From the NCBI RefSeq assembly GCF_019218295.1, contig NZ_JAHUZF010000006.1:124001-188000 (forward strand): 64,000 nt of DNA, given 5' to 3'. Below the pieces are notes generated by a model. The model had not been told where the DNA came from. It searched no databases and saw nothing but the letters and a program-made list of their open reading frames with translations. The DNA is from Maritimibacter sp. DP1N21-5. GTDB lineage: Bacteria > Pseudomonadota > Alphaproteobacteria > Rhodobacterales > Rhodobacteraceae. Shown one piece after another: positions 34,265 through 43,829 of this stretch (position 1 is its first letter; every line of letters starts with the position of its first letter). The translations under genes and the position numbers were made by a program.

Positions 34265-37200
34265 TTAGACGACGCCCGTGTTCACGGTGATGTCGTCGTC
34301 CAGGATGATCGTGCCCTCGGTACCCAGGCTGTAGACGTCATAGGTGTGGCCATCGACCGTGGTCGACCCGGTGCGCGTGGCACCCGCAATCGTGACCTTG
34401 TCGTCGCTGCCGCCATGGATGGTCAGGGTGTTGGTGCCGTCCGACAGATCCAGAAGCTGCGCCTCGGTGATGGTCAGGCTGGCCTCTTCCGCGAATTGCA
34501 GTTCCACCGCCTCGATCTGGTAGTTGCCAAGGTTGGCGTTGCCCAGATCAACGGTCGAATTGGCGCTCTCGTCATCCAGCACAACGTAGGTGCCGATGGT
34601 GTTGCCCGCCGCATCCTCCGAGCTGACGACCAGGTGCGAACCGTCCGGCACATCGGTCTGGAACTGGAAGTTCGTCTCGCCCAGCACATCGATGTCGACC
34701 TGGTTGGCGACGACGTTGGTGATCGACCCATCCGCATTGACCTGCGCGACAGACAGATCGCCATCGCTTTGCTCTGTCGAAATGCCGCGGATCCCGTCAG
34801 CATCGCGCGTGTAGCTCGCGATGACCGGCCCGTCTGGAGCTTGCGTGTCGATGCGCACCATGTCGCTGAGCGTATCGGTGTTGCCGACGGCATCTGTGGC
34901 CATGACAGTGATGGCTGCATCGTATTCACCACCCGGTATGGCCGCGGGCGGAATATCAAGCGACCATGTGCCGCCTGCATCCACAGTGGCCTCAAGCACG
35001 GTGCCGTTGAAATCGACCATCACGGTCGAGCCAGGCTCGACCATGCCGCCCAGATTGATGCCTTCGCGCGCTTCCTCGCCGTTGACAACGTCGTCTCCGG
35101 CAATCGGCTTGTTCAGGCTCAGGGCATTGACCAGCGTATCCACCCGCACCGTATCGGTGACAGTCGCGACATTCCCTGCAACGTCAGTCGCGGTAACGGA
35201 CACGTCCGTGGTGTATTCACCTTGCGGGATCTGATCCGCGGTAAAGGGCGCTTGCCAATTGCCATTCGCATCCACGATGGCAGGCACTGTATGGCTGCCC
35301 ATTGTGACGGTCACGGTCGAGCCCGGCTCCGTCGTGCCAGTGACGACCGTACCATCCAGACGTTCTGCTTCCGAAATGATGTTGTCGCCCTCAATGGCGT
35401 CTGCGGCAACGGACAGGTTGTCGACCCGCGTATCCACATGCACCGTATCGGTGACCGTCGCCGTGTTGCCCGCTGCGTCCGTTGTCGTCGCGCTGATCTG
35501 AGCGTCGTAGGTTCCTTCAGGGATCTCGCTTGCAGCAAAGAATGCTTGCCAGGTCCCGTTGGTCCCTGTCACCGTCTGATGTGTGACACCGTGCAGCGTG
35601 ACATCCACAACCGCGCCCGGATCGGACGTGCCTGACAACACAACGCCGTCGCTCGCCTCTGCCCCGTTGATGACATCATCGCCCTCAACCGGTCCATCCA
35701 GCGTCAGAACGCTGGCTTGCGTGTCCACGTTCACCGATTGGGTGACACTCGACATGTTGCCAGCCGCGTCGGTCGCCGTGGCGACCATATCCGAGGTGTA
35801 GGTGCCCGAAGGCAATGCGCCCGGTGCAAAAGTCGCCGTCCACGTGCCATCTGCGGCGACCACTGCGGCGGTGGTCACACCAGCCAGTTCAACCGATACG
35901 GTCGAGCCCGGCTCGACCACGCCTGTGACGACAAGGCCAGACGCCGCTTCCGCCGCGTTGATCGTGCCATCGCCACCGGCAGTAGAGGTGTATCCAAGCG
36001 CATTGACCAGCGTGTCGACCTGAACGTCGCCCGTGGCTGTGGCCGTGTTGCCTGCGGCATCGGTAGCCACCGCGGTCACGGCAACTGTTGTCTCGCCCGA
36101 AGGGATGTCGGACGCTGCAAAGGTCGCCGTCCAGTTGCCGGACGCATCGACAATCGCGCTGGTTACAACCGTGCCAAAGGTCACTTCGACAGTCGAACCG
36201 GCCTGCGCCGTGCCCGTCAGAGTGACACCATCGGACGCCTCTTCGGCGTTGATGATCCCATCGGTTTCAACGGTCGCGGTTTCCATTGTGACTTCGGCCA
36301 CAGTATCCACGACAAGCATGTCGGTGATCGTGGTGGTGTTGCCAAAACTGTCCGATGCAACAACGGTGACAGCGGTGGAATACTCTCCATCGGCCAGTGT
36401 TCCCGGCTGCCAGGTGGCCTCCCACGTCCCGTCGTCAGCGACGGTGACCGTACGTGTCACACCGGAGATCGTGATCTCCAGCGTCGCGCCCGCCTCGCCC
36501 GTACCTTGCAGCGTGACGCCGCCGGACAGCTCACCACCATTGACTACATGCCCGACCGATTCCACCCCGTGGGTGATTGCAACATCGGGTGGCGTCGTGT
36601 CGATCACGAATGTCGGACCGGCAATCGTGGTGGAACCACCACCCGTATGCGTGAATTCGGCAACCGTCTCGACCGTGCCATCGCCGGGGAAGGTATCGCC
36701 CTCGAAATCCAACTCCCAGGAGCCGTCGTCCCCGATCGTCACCGTTCCCACCTGATCGCCGGCGGTCACTTCGACCGTATCACCCGGCTCTCCAGTGCCA
36801 GTGACCGTTACAACATGCGTTGACGTATCGTCGCCGCCAATATCGGTGGATGTGCCCACATCGTTCACAGTGGGATCGGCCGGCACATAGGGAGGCGGGT
36901 TGTCGCCGCCACCACCACCGCCGTCACTGCCGGTGCCACCACCGCCGCCGCCACCGCCGAGCAACGCTGCTCCACCAACCACGGCTGCCGCGGCCGCCGC
37001 GCCACCGCCCAGCAGGCCCGAGCCGCCAAGCAGCGCCGCGCCCAGCATGGACACTTCCTCGTCATCTGTCACCGGCAGGTTCGCCACTTCCGTCCGACCC
37101 AGATAGATCAGATCGTCGGACGGGCTCCACTTGCCCCACTGCTCCGTCGGACCGTACTGCGCAAAAAGCTCGCCATCGGTTGTTTCGACAAAGGCGACCT

Positions 37201-37468
37201 CGTTCAGATAACCGTCCGCCGAGATGAACAGGCGATTGGCAACGCCCGCATCGTTAAAGTAATTCTCAAGCGTGATCTGGCGCCCGTCGACCAGCGTGAT
37301 GATAAGGTCATCTCCGCTGCGCTGCTGCCCGGCCAGATCAATTTGCCGAAGATTGAATGAAATTTCTTGCCCGCTTGTCAGCGACACCGCCGTATTGCCA
37401 TCAACCGGCACGACTCCACGCTGCACTGCGCCCGCACCATTGCGGACGACGAAATCAATCGCCTTCAT
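34265..37468 (-). CDS. Large type I-secreted adhesin with BapA-like N-terminus and Ig-like repeats
   Basis: 1067 residues. Residues 1-130 form a BapA-prefix-like domain (MKAIDFVVRNGAGAVQRG, ITLVDGRQITLENYF, DLIYLGRTEV). A Gly/Ala-rich linker follows (about 145-205: GGGAAAAAAVVGGAALLGGG). Then come seven Ig-like repeats of about 97 residues, six of them regular with INxxEA...GTAxPGSTVxVT...ATDAAGNT...VDT, and the first divergent. The last 180 residues contain a domain ending in a short acidic/aliphatic tail (TIILDDDITVNTGVV), the likely secretion signal. There are no RTX nonapeptides. It should be a cell-surface biofilm adhesin exported by the three genes that follow. Confidence 0.9.
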   Translation of the reverse strand: MKAIDFVVRNGAGAVQRGVVPVDGNTAVSLTSGQEISFNLRQIDLAGQQRSGDDLIITLVDGRQITLENYFNDAGVANRLFISADGYLNEVAFVETTDGELFAQYGPTEQWGKWSPSDDLIYLGRTEVANLPVTDDEEVSMLGAALLGGSGLLGGGAAAAAAVVGGAALLGGGGGGGGTGSDGGGGGGDNPPPYVPADPTVNDVGTSTDIGGDDTSTHVVTVTGTGEPGDTVEVTAGDQVGTVTIGDDGSWELDFEGDTFPGDGTVETVAEFTHTGGGSTTIAGPTFVIDTTPPDVAITHGVESVGHVVNGGELSGGVTLQGTGEAGATLEITISGVTRTVTVADDGTWEATWQPGTLADGEYSTAVTVVASDSFGNTTTITDMLVVDTVAEVTMETATVETDGIINAEEASDGVTLTGTAQAGSTVEVTFGTVVTSAIVDASGNWTATFAASDIPSGETTVAVTAVATDAAGNTATATGDVQVDTLVNALGYTSTAGGDGTINAAEAASGLVVTGVVEPGSTVSVELAGVTTAAVVAADGTWTATFAPGALPSGTYTSDMVATATDAAGNMSSVTQSVNVDTQASVLTLDGPVEGDDVINGAEASDGVVLSGTSDPGAVVDVTLHGVTHQTVTGTNGTWQAFFAASEIPEGTYDAQISATTTDAAGNTATVTDTVHVDTRVDNLSVAADAIEGDNIISEAERLDGTVVTGTTEPGSTVTVTMGSHTVPAIVDANGNWQAPFTADQIPQGEYTTDVSVTATDVAGNVATVTDTVRVDTLVNALSLNKPIAGDDVVNGEEAREGINLGGMVEPGSTVMVDFNGTVLEATVDAGGTWSLDIPPAAIPGGEYDAAITVMATDAVGNTDTLSDMVRIDTQAPDGPVIASYTRDADGIRGISTEQSDGDLSVAQVNADGSITNVVANQVDIDVLGETNFQFQTDVPDGSHLVVSSEDAAGNTIGTYVVLDDESANSTVDLGNANLGNYQIEAVELQFAEEASLTITEAQLLDLSDGTNTLTIHGGSDDKVTIAGATRTGSTTVDGHTYDVYSLGTEGTIILDDDITVNTGVV

Positions 37469-37576
37469 AACACCACCACTCTCGCCTCAGACCGCTTTAT
37501 TGCGGACCCTTCTGGTAATCGCGTCGCCGGCCTTGTTTCGCCGTGCTGACCACTTGTTGTGGCGGTAGTGATACGC

Positions 37577-37588
37577 GAATCATGATTC
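37577..37588. promoter_or_regulatory. Palindrome in the adhesin/glycerate kinase divergent promoter
   Basis: GAATCATGATTC is a perfect 12-bp dyad about 110 bases from both start codons in an AT-richer region. It is a candidate operator for one or both genes; the regulator is unknown. Confidence 0.35.
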
Positions 37589-37690
37589 TAGGGCTAGAGT
37601 CTTTTTGTCAAAGCATCACAATTTCCAGCGATTCCGAGTAGATATTGTGCTGATTCGGACTCACATTCACGCAGCGACAAGGGTTCCAAC

Positions 37691-38791
37691 ATGGCTGACA
37701 CCCCAGATCTCCTCGCGCTTTGGCAGGCTGGCATCAAAGCGGTTGAAGGATACGCCGCCGTCAAGACGGCCCTTGAGGAAGACGGCATTTCCAAACCAGA
37801 CCGTATTGTTGCCGTGGGCAAGGCCGCCACGGCCATGGCGCGCGCGGCCTCGGAACAATGGCCCGACATCCCTTGCCTGATTGTCACGAAGTATCATCAC
37901 TCGGACAACGCGCCCCCTCAGGCAACGGTCATTGAAGCGGCCCATCCGGTTCCGGATGATGCGTCCCTCGCAGCGGGCCATGCCCTGCTGGACGCCGTGG
38001 CAGCCTGCGCGCCGGGAAGCCATCTGCTGATGCTGGTTTCTGGCGGCGCTTCGTCGCTCGCCGAAGTGCCCGAGGGCGACCTCAGCCTCGAAGACCTGCG
38101 GGCCGAAACCGAAGCACTGCTGGCCTCGGGCACCCCGATCGGTGACATGAACGCCCACCGCACGGCCCGGTCTCAGATAAAGGGCGGCAAGCTCCTGGCT
38201 CGCTTCCAAGGCGCGCGCGTCACCACGCTCGCCCTCTCGGATGTGGAGGGAGACAGTCTCGCCACAATAGGCTCTGGCATCGGGGACGCATCGCCAGATG
38301 CGCCCTTCAGTTTCACGCCACACATCATCGCCAGCAACGCAATCGCGCGCGCTGCCATCGCCGACACGTCACCCTTACCCGTGCACACAAACGAAGAGAC
38401 GCTTTATGCCGACGTGGCGCAACTGGCGCCCCGGCTGGGTCAAATGCTGCGCGACGCAGCGCCTGGCCTGCACATCCTCGGCGGCGAGCCCGTTGTGCAC
38501 CTGCCCGAAAATCCCGGCCTTGGCGGCCGCAACATGGCTCTTGGTCTCGCACTTGCCCGTGAAATTGCCGGAACGCAGGGTCTGCGCATCCTCGTGGCCG
38601 GAACCGACGGCACCGACGGCCCGACGGATGCAGCGGGCGCATTGGTCGATGGTACGACATGGCAGGACGGCGCGGCGGACGCACTCTCCAGTGCCAACGC
38701 CTATCCCTGGCTGAAAGACCACGGCGCACTGGTGGTGACAGGACCCACAGGCACGAATGTCATGGACCTGCTGATCGCACACAAGGCCTGA
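37691..38791 (+). CDS. Glycerate 2-kinase (type II, MOFRL)
   Basis: A 366-residue kinase of the GckA/TtuD type (DUF4147 plus MOFRL). The N-terminal half shows VAVGKAATAMARAA, AAHPVPDDASLAAG, LVSGGASSLAEVP and GDMNAHRTARSQIKGGKL; the MOFRL domain shows LGGEPVVHLPENPGLGGRNM and AGTDGTDGPTDAAGALVDG. It phosphorylates glycerate to 2-phosphoglycerate. It is somewhat shorter than the usual 420, but all motifs are present. It is divergent from the adhesin gene. Downstream lies the inverted-repeat pair at 38824-39054. Confidence 0.9.
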   Translation: MADTPDLLALWQAGIKAVEGYAAVKTALEEDGISKPDRIVAVGKAATAMARAASEQWPDIPCLIVTKYHHSDNAPPQATVIEAAHPVPDDASLAAGHALLDAVAACAPGSHLLMLVSGGASSLAEVPEGDLSLEDLRAETEALLASGTPIGDMNAHRTARSQIKGGKLLARFQGARVTTLALSDVEGDSLATIGSGIGDASPDAPFSFTPHIIASNAIARAAIADTSPLPVHTNEETLYADVAQLAPRLGQMLRDAAPGLHILGGEPVVHLPENPGLGGRNMALGLALAREIAGTQGLRILVAGTDGTDGPTDAAGALVDGTTWQDGAADALSSANAYPWLKDHGALVVTGPTGTNVMDLLIAHKA

Positions 38792-38823
38792 TCCAAAGGC
38801 CGCTTGCGCGACGACACTCTTCA

Positions 38824-38880
38824 GGGGGCTCTGCCCCCGCGCGTGCCGCGCTCCCCCGAAGTATTTTCAGCCAGAAGAAG
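38824..38880 (-). repeat. Extragenic repeat, left arm of an inverted pair
   Basis: Read on the minus strand: TTCTTCTGGCTGAAAATACT, then TCGGGGGAG, a short variable stretch and a GGGGGCAGAGCCCCC hairpin. It is the mirror image of 39000-39054, 120 bases away. The first half is identical to the repeat at 45088. Confidence 0.75.
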
Positions 38881-38999
38881 AAAGGGGAAGGCACCTGGCC
38901 CTCCCCTCGTGAAGAAAGGCAACCCCTTCTCCTGGCGCGGCCATCGGCGCTTCCGCCTGTACCGCAAATGCAGACTGCAGGGACAAGGTAAACAAATCC

Positions 39000-39054
39000 C
39001 TTCTTCTGGCCGAAAATACTTCGGGGGAGGCCGCAGGCCGGGGGCAGCGCCCCC
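39000..39054 (+). repeat. Extragenic repeat, right arm of an inverted pair
   Basis: CTTCTTCTGGCCGAAAATAC, then TTCGGGGGAG, a variable stretch and a GGGGGCAGCGCCCCC hairpin. It pairs with 38824-38880 to form a structure that could fold back on itself around about 120 bases of unrelated sequence. The 307-base gap 38792-39098 holds nothing else that I recognise. Confidence 0.75.
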
Positions 39055-39098
39055 GACCCCGCTTGACAGCAATGCACGCCGCCGCCCACCTTGCCCTG

Positions 39099-41051
39099 AT
39101 GCAAAACACACTGCGCGAGATCGAAGAGCAGCCCGATCTGGGCATCACCCTCAGCGATGGCACGCGCCTGTCCGTCCGCATGTGGCGACCCGTGGACGCC
39201 GCCGTCGATCCGGTACCGGTCATTCTGGAATACCTGCCCTACCGCAAGCGCGACGGCACCTGCGCCCGCGATGCGCTCACCCATCCCTACTTTGCCCAGC
39301 GCGGCTATGCCTGCCTGCGGGTGGACATGCGCGGCGATGGCGACAGCCATGGGCTGATGCAGGATGAGTACACCCAGCAGGAACTGGATGACGCGGTAGA
39401 GGTGATCACCTGGGCCGCCGCTCAGCCGTGGTGCAATGGCAATGTCGGCATGATGGGCATCAGCTGGGGTGGCTTCAACAGCCTGCAGGTGGCCGCTTTG
39501 GCACCCGAACCGCTCAAGGCCATCATCACGCTATGCTCCACCGTCGACCGGTTTGCGGATGACATCCACTTCAAAGGCGGCTGCCTGCTGAATGAGAACC
39601 TCGGCTGGGGGGCGACGATGTGGAGTTATTCCTCCCGCGCGCCCGATCCCGCCCTGCGCCCCGATTGGCGCGAGATGTGGCTGGAGCGGCTCGAGAACGA
39701 ACCCTTCCTGCCTTCGGTCTGGCTGCGCCACCAGAGCCGGGATGACTATTGGAAACACGGCTCCGTCTGCGAAAGCTACGACACGATCAAGGCCAAGGTG
39801 CTCGCCATCGGCGGTTGGGGGGATTCATACAAGAACGCCGTACCCCAGGTCGTCGAAAACATCCCCGGCGCAAAAGGCATCCTTGGCCCTTGGGTGCACA
39901 AGTATCCCCACTTCGCCGTGCCCGAACCCCGCATCGGCTTTCTGCAGGAGGCGCTGCGCTGGTGGGACCGTTGGCTAAAGGGGACAGACACGGGGGTCGA
40001 GGATGATCCCGCCCTGCGCAGCTACCTGATGGACGGCGTGCGCCCCGCCACATGGTACACCAACCGCCCCGGGCGTTGGCTCGCCGACGCACAAAGCGAA
40101 GAGCGCACCTGGTTTCTGACCGACAATGGGCTCGAACCGGACCAAGGCAGCTTGCACCGCGCGGTGGCGTCACCCCAGGACACAGGCACCGATGCCGGGG
40201 AATACTGCGCCATCTGGCTCGGCCCCGAACTGCCCGGCGATCAGAGGCGCGACGACGCGCTCAGCGCCTGCTTCGACAGCGCGCCGCTCGACAGCGACCT
40301 GTCCATCACAGGCGCGCCCGTCATCCGCCTGACCCTCAGCGCCGACCAACCCGTCGCCCACATCGCCGTGCGTCTGAACCATGTCCACCCTGATGGCGCC
40401 TCCACCCGGATCACCTACGGCGTTCTGAACCTCGCCAAACATCTTGGCCGACCGCTTGCGCCGGGCCAGCAAGAGACGATCCGCCTGCCGCTCGACCACA
40501 TCGCCTACACGGTGCCTGCGGGCCACCGTATCCGCGTAGCAATCTCGACCGCCTACTGGCCCCTGATCTGGCCCGCGCCAGAAGCTGCAACGGTCACACT
40601 GCACGGCGGCTCCATAAGTATAGACTCCTTAACAACCGCCGGCGACTGGACCTTCCCACCGCCTGATGCAGCACCCCCCTGGCAGACCGAAGAGCTCCGC
40701 CCCGAAACCCACACGCGCCGCCAGGAAACCGATATGGTCACCGGCATCACCTCACTGGTGATCGAAGACGACTTCGGCAAACTCCGCGACCTCGACCACG
40801 GCCTCATCACCGGCTCCATCGCCCGTGAGCGCTGGGACATCCACCCGGACGACCCGCTGTCCGCGCGCGGCACCTGCCACTGGACGGACGAGCTGGAGCG
40901 CGACGGCACACGGCTCCGCACCGAAGCCCGCTGTGCCATGTGGTCGGACGCCACCCATTTCCACCTCAGCGCATCAATGGAAGCCTTCGAAAACGACACC
41001 CGGATCTACCACCAGGAGATCACCGACAAGATCGCCCGAGACCTGCTCTGA
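39099..41051 (+). CDS. CocE/NonD-family alpha/beta hydrolase
   Basis: About 650 residues. The catalytic X-Pro-dipeptidyl-peptidase-like domain starts at about 25 (SDGTRLSVRMWRP, YLPYRKRDGT), the nucleophile elbow is GISWGG (about residue 130), and KYPHFAVP follows in the Asp/His region. The C-terminal jelly-roll (PepX C) contains AGHRIRVAISTAYWPLIWP. It hydrolyses an ester or acyl peptide; substrate unknown. ATG 39099 fits the family start, but upstream TTG 39063 and ATG 39072 are in frame and no clear ribosome site decides. It precedes a dipeptide-type importer on the same strand. Confidence 0.88.
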   Translation: MQNTLREIEEQPDLGITLSDGTRLSVRMWRPVDAAVDPVPVILEYLPYRKRDGTCARDALTHPYFAQRGYACLRVDMRGDGDSHGLMQDEYTQQELDDAVEVITWAAAQPWCNGNVGMMGISWGGFNSLQVAALAPEPLKAIITLCSTVDRFADDIHFKGGCLLNENLGWGATMWSYSSRAPDPALRPDWREMWLERLENEPFLPSVWLRHQSRDDYWKHGSVCESYDTIKAKVLAIGGWGDSYKNAVPQVVENIPGAKGILGPWVHKYPHFAVPEPRIGFLQEALRWWDRWLKGTDTGVEDDPALRSYLMDGVRPATWYTNRPGRWLADAQSEERTWFLTDNGLEPDQGSLHRAVASPQDTGTDAGEYCAIWLGPELPGDQRRDDALSACFDSAPLDSDLSITGAPVIRLTLSADQPVAHIAVRLNHVHPDGASTRITYGVLNLAKHLGRPLAPGQQETIRLPLDHIAYTVPAGHRIRVAISTAYWPLIWPAPEAATVTLHGGSISIDSLTTAGDWTFPPPDAAPPWQTEELRPETHTRRQETDMVTGITSLVIEDDFGKLRDLDHGLITGSIARERWDIHPDDPLSARGTCHWTDELERDGTRLRTEARCAMWSDATHFHLSASMEAFENDTRIYHQEITDKIARDLL

Positions 41052-41183
41052 CGGCGGCAACCCACGCACGAAGCCGTGCATGCCTCAGGATTCCCCCTTG
41101 AAGGGTATCATCAAATGCGTACGCTAACGGTGTAATCAAAAAAACGCGCCGCCAAGGCGCAGGGGACCAACCGGGAGAAACCG

Positions 41184-42776
41184 ATGTCTAACGAATTGAA
41201 ACACCTGTCCGCAAAGGTGGCGGCAGGGACGATGACGCGCCGCGACTTCATGGCACGCGCCGCGGCCCTCGGCATATCCGCCGCCGCTGCAACCTCGATG
41301 CTCGCCACCCCAGCCAAGGCAGCCCCTGTCGCGGGCGGCACCTTCAAGATGGGTGTGCAGGGCGGCGAGTCCACCAACAGCCAGGACCCGGCCACATGGG
41401 CTTCCGACGTGCCAATCGCGGGCGGCCAGCTCTGGGGCGAAGGTCTGGTCGAGGTCGAAGCCGATGGCTCTCTCACCGGCCTCGTCGCCGAAAGCTGGGA
41501 AGGGTCCGCAGACGCCAAGACATGGCGTTTCAAGGTGCGCCAGGGCATCACCTTCTCCAACGGTCAGGCCGTCACCGCAGAAGACGTGATGAAAACAATG
41601 GAGCGCCACTCCAACGAAGAATCCAAATCCGGCGCGCTCGGCATCGTGCAAGGCATCGAGTCGATGCGCACCGATGGTGACGTGTTCGAAGTCACGCTCG
41701 CCGTGGGCAACGCCGACCTGCCCTACCTGATGGCCGACTACCACCTGATGATCCAGCCGGGTGGCGGCTTTGACGACCCCGCCGCCGCCATCGGCACTGG
41801 CGCTTACACACTGGAAAGCGATGAGCCCGGCGTGCGCATGGTCGCCAAGCGGCGCGACGATTACTGGGGCGGCGACCAGACGGTCACGGCCCACTACGAC
41901 ACCGTCGAAGTCATCGTGCTGAACGACGCCACCGCCCGCACCGCCGCCCTGCAGTCTGGCCAGGTCGATACGATCAACCGGGTCGAACCCAAGATCGCCA
42001 AACTGCTCGACCGCGCGCCCACCGTGGACGTGCTGTCCACAGCCGGTCGCGGCCACTACGTCTTCATCATGCATATCGACACCGCCCCGTTTGACGAAAA
42101 CGAGCTGCGGCTGGCCCTGAAACACGCGCTCAACCGCGAGGAAATGGTCGAAAAGATCCTGCAGGGCTACGGCTCCATCGGGAACGACATGCCGATCAAC
42201 GCGGCCTACCCGCTCTTTGACGACACGATCCCGCAGCGGACATTCGATCTGGAAAAAGCGGCCGAGCACTACAAGAAGTCCGGCCACGATGGCTCGCCCA
42301 TCATCCTGCGCACAGCCGACGGCGCCTTCCCCGGTGCGGTTGATGCCGCAGCGCTCTTCCAGCAATCCTGCCAAGCCGCAGGCATCCCGCTGGAAATCAA
42401 GCGCGAACCGAACGACGGCTACTGGTCCGAGGTCTGGAACGTACAGCCCTTCTGCTGCTCCTACTGGGGCGGTCGCCCGGTGCAAGACCAGATGTACACC
42501 ACGGCCTATCTGTCGACCGCGGACTGGAACGACACCCGCTGGAAGCGCCCCGAGTTCGACGCGATGCTGCTCGAAGCCCGCGCCGAACTGGACGAGGCCA
42601 AGCGGAAAGAGATCTACTCGAAAATGGGCCGCATGCTGAACGAAGAGGGCGGCCTGATGGTGCCCATGTTCAACGACTTTGTCGATGCGGTCTCGACCAA
42701 GGTCCAGGGTTGGGAAAGCGACCCGAACGGCCCGCAAATGAACTGGTACGCGTTCAAGAAAACCTGGAAAGCGTAA
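41184..42776 (+). CDS. ABC importer substrate-binding protein, dipeptide/opine type
   Basis: 530 residues with a twin-arginine signal (MTRRDFMARAAALGISAAAA, cleavage after AKA). SBP_bac_5 fold: GGQLWGEGLVEVEADGSLTG, LVAESWEGSADAKTWRFKVR, GITFSNGQAVTAEDV and the RWKRPEFD...EARAELDEAKRKEIYSKMG end. Periplasmic, it binds peptides or related compounds. GGGAGAAACC precedes the ATG. A strong terminator follows directly, so this gene is probably expressed more than the permeases behind it. Confidence 0.95.
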   Translation: MSNELKHLSAKVAAGTMTRRDFMARAAALGISAAAATSMLATPAKAAPVAGGTFKMGVQGGESTNSQDPATWASDVPIAGGQLWGEGLVEVEADGSLTGLVAESWEGSADAKTWRFKVRQGITFSNGQAVTAEDVMKTMERHSNEESKSGALGIVQGIESMRTDGDVFEVTLAVGNADLPYLMADYHLMIQPGGGFDDPAAAIGTGAYTLESDEPGVRMVAKRRDDYWGGDQTVTAHYDTVEVIVLNDATARTAALQSGQVDTINRVEPKIAKLLDRAPTVDVLSTAGRGHYVFIMHIDTAPFDENELRLALKHALNREEMVEKILQGYGSIGNDMPINAAYPLFDDTIPQRTFDLEKAAEHYKKSGHDGSPIILRTADGAFPGAVDAAALFQQSCQAAGIPLEIKREPNDGYWSEVWNVQPFCCSYWGGRPVQDQMYTTAYLSTADWNDTRWKRPEFDAMLLEARAELDEAKRKEIYSKMGRMLNEEGGLMVPMFNDFVDAVSTKVQGWESDPNGPQMNWYAFKKTWKA

Positions 42777-42784
42777 CCTGAATA

Positions 42785-42816
42785 AACCGCGCCCGGTCCG
42801 TCCGGGCGCGGTTTTT
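42785..42816 (+). terminator. Intrinsic terminator between binding-protein and permease genes
   Basis: A perfect 12-bp stem AACCGCGCCCGG / CCGGGCGCGGTT with a 5-base loop is followed by TTTTT. Partial readthrough here would set the usual excess of binding protein over permease. Confidence 0.93.
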
Positions 42817-42872
42817 CGTTGCGTGTCGCAGATTTTCGCGCCCACAGGCGCACCCCCAAGAACCGACCTTTC

Positions 42873-43829
42873 ATGCACCCCATCCTGACACTTGTCCTGC
42901 AGCGCCTCGGCCTTGGCCTGATCCTGCTGGTCGCCGCCTCCGCTCTGCTGTTCGGCCTGACCGAAATCCTGCCCGGTGACGCAGCCCAGGCCATCCTCGG
43001 CCAGGCCGCCACCGCCGAAAGCCTCGCCAACCTGCGCGAGGAAATGGGCCTGAACCGCCCTGCCCTCACCCGCTACTTCGAATGGCTTGGCGGGATCGTC
43101 ACGGGCGACATGGGCAACGCGCTCACCAACAACCTGCCCATCGCGGATCAGGTCGCCCGGCGCATGTCATCGACCCTGTTCCTCGCCTTCTGGGCCTCCA
43201 TCATCTCGGTGCCGCTGGCCATCCTTCTGGGTCTCATCGCCGTGCGGTTCCAGAACCGCTGGCCTGACAAGCTGATCTCGGGCGTCACGCTCGCCTCGAT
43301 CTCGCTGCCCGAGTTCATGATCGCCTACATCCTTGTCTTCTTCTTCGCGGTCAAACTGTTCTGGGCCCCATCCTTCGCCTCGATCAGCCCCGGCATGCCG
43401 CTCCTGGAGCAACTCCACGCCATCTCCCTGCCCGTGGCCGTGCTGACGCTGGTGGTACTGGCCCATATGATGCGCATGACACGGGCTGCGATCCTGAACG
43501 TGATGCAATCAGCTTACATAGAAACCGCTGAGCTCAAGGGCCTGACCACGTTCAAGGTCATCTACCGCCACGCCTTCCCCAACGCCATCGCACCCATCGT
43601 GAACGTGGTGATGATCAACCTCGCCTATCTGGTGGTCGGCGTCGTGGTGGTCGAGGTCGTCTTCGCCTACCCCGGCATGGGCCAATACCTGGTGGACGCG
43701 GTCGTCAAACGGGACGTGCCGGTTGTGCTCGCCTGCGGTGTGATCTTCGCTGCCGTGTATATCATCTTGAATATTGTGGCGGACGTTGTGTCGATCTTGG
43801 CCAACCCAAGACTAAGGCATCCAAAATAA
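42873..43829 (+). CDS. ABC importer permease, DppB type
   Basis: A 318-residue inner-membrane permease with six helices. The opening ILTLVLQRLGLGLILLVAAS and the EAA loop ETAELKGLTTFKVIYRHAFP are typical of DppB/OppB, and VVVVEVVFAYPGMGQYLVDAV is the conserved end. ATG 42873 is chosen. Its stop overlaps the next ATG (TAATG), linking it to the orphan gene at 43829, which is unusual for this transporter class. Confidence 0.94.
   Translation: MHPILTLVLQRLGLGLILLVAASALLFGLTEILPGDAAQAILGQAATAESLANLREEMGLNRPALTRYFEWLGGIVTGDMGNALTNNLPIADQVARRMSSTLFLAFWASIISVPLAILLGLIAVRFQNRWPDKLISGVTLASISLPEFMIAYILVFFFAVKLFWAPSFASISPGMPLLEQLHAISLPVAVLTLVVLAHMMRMTRAAILNVMQSAYIETAELKGLTTFKVIYRHAFPNAIAPIVNVVMINLAYLVVGVVVVEVVFAYPGMGQYLVDAVVKRDVPVVLACGVIFAAVYIILNIVADVVSILANPRLRHPK

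Noticed and set aside
34690..34760. LapG-type di-alanine cleavage site in the adhesin
   Set aside because: No TAAG/PAAG motif is found; only an alanine run in the linker near the N-terminus, and no LapG/LapD genes are visible.
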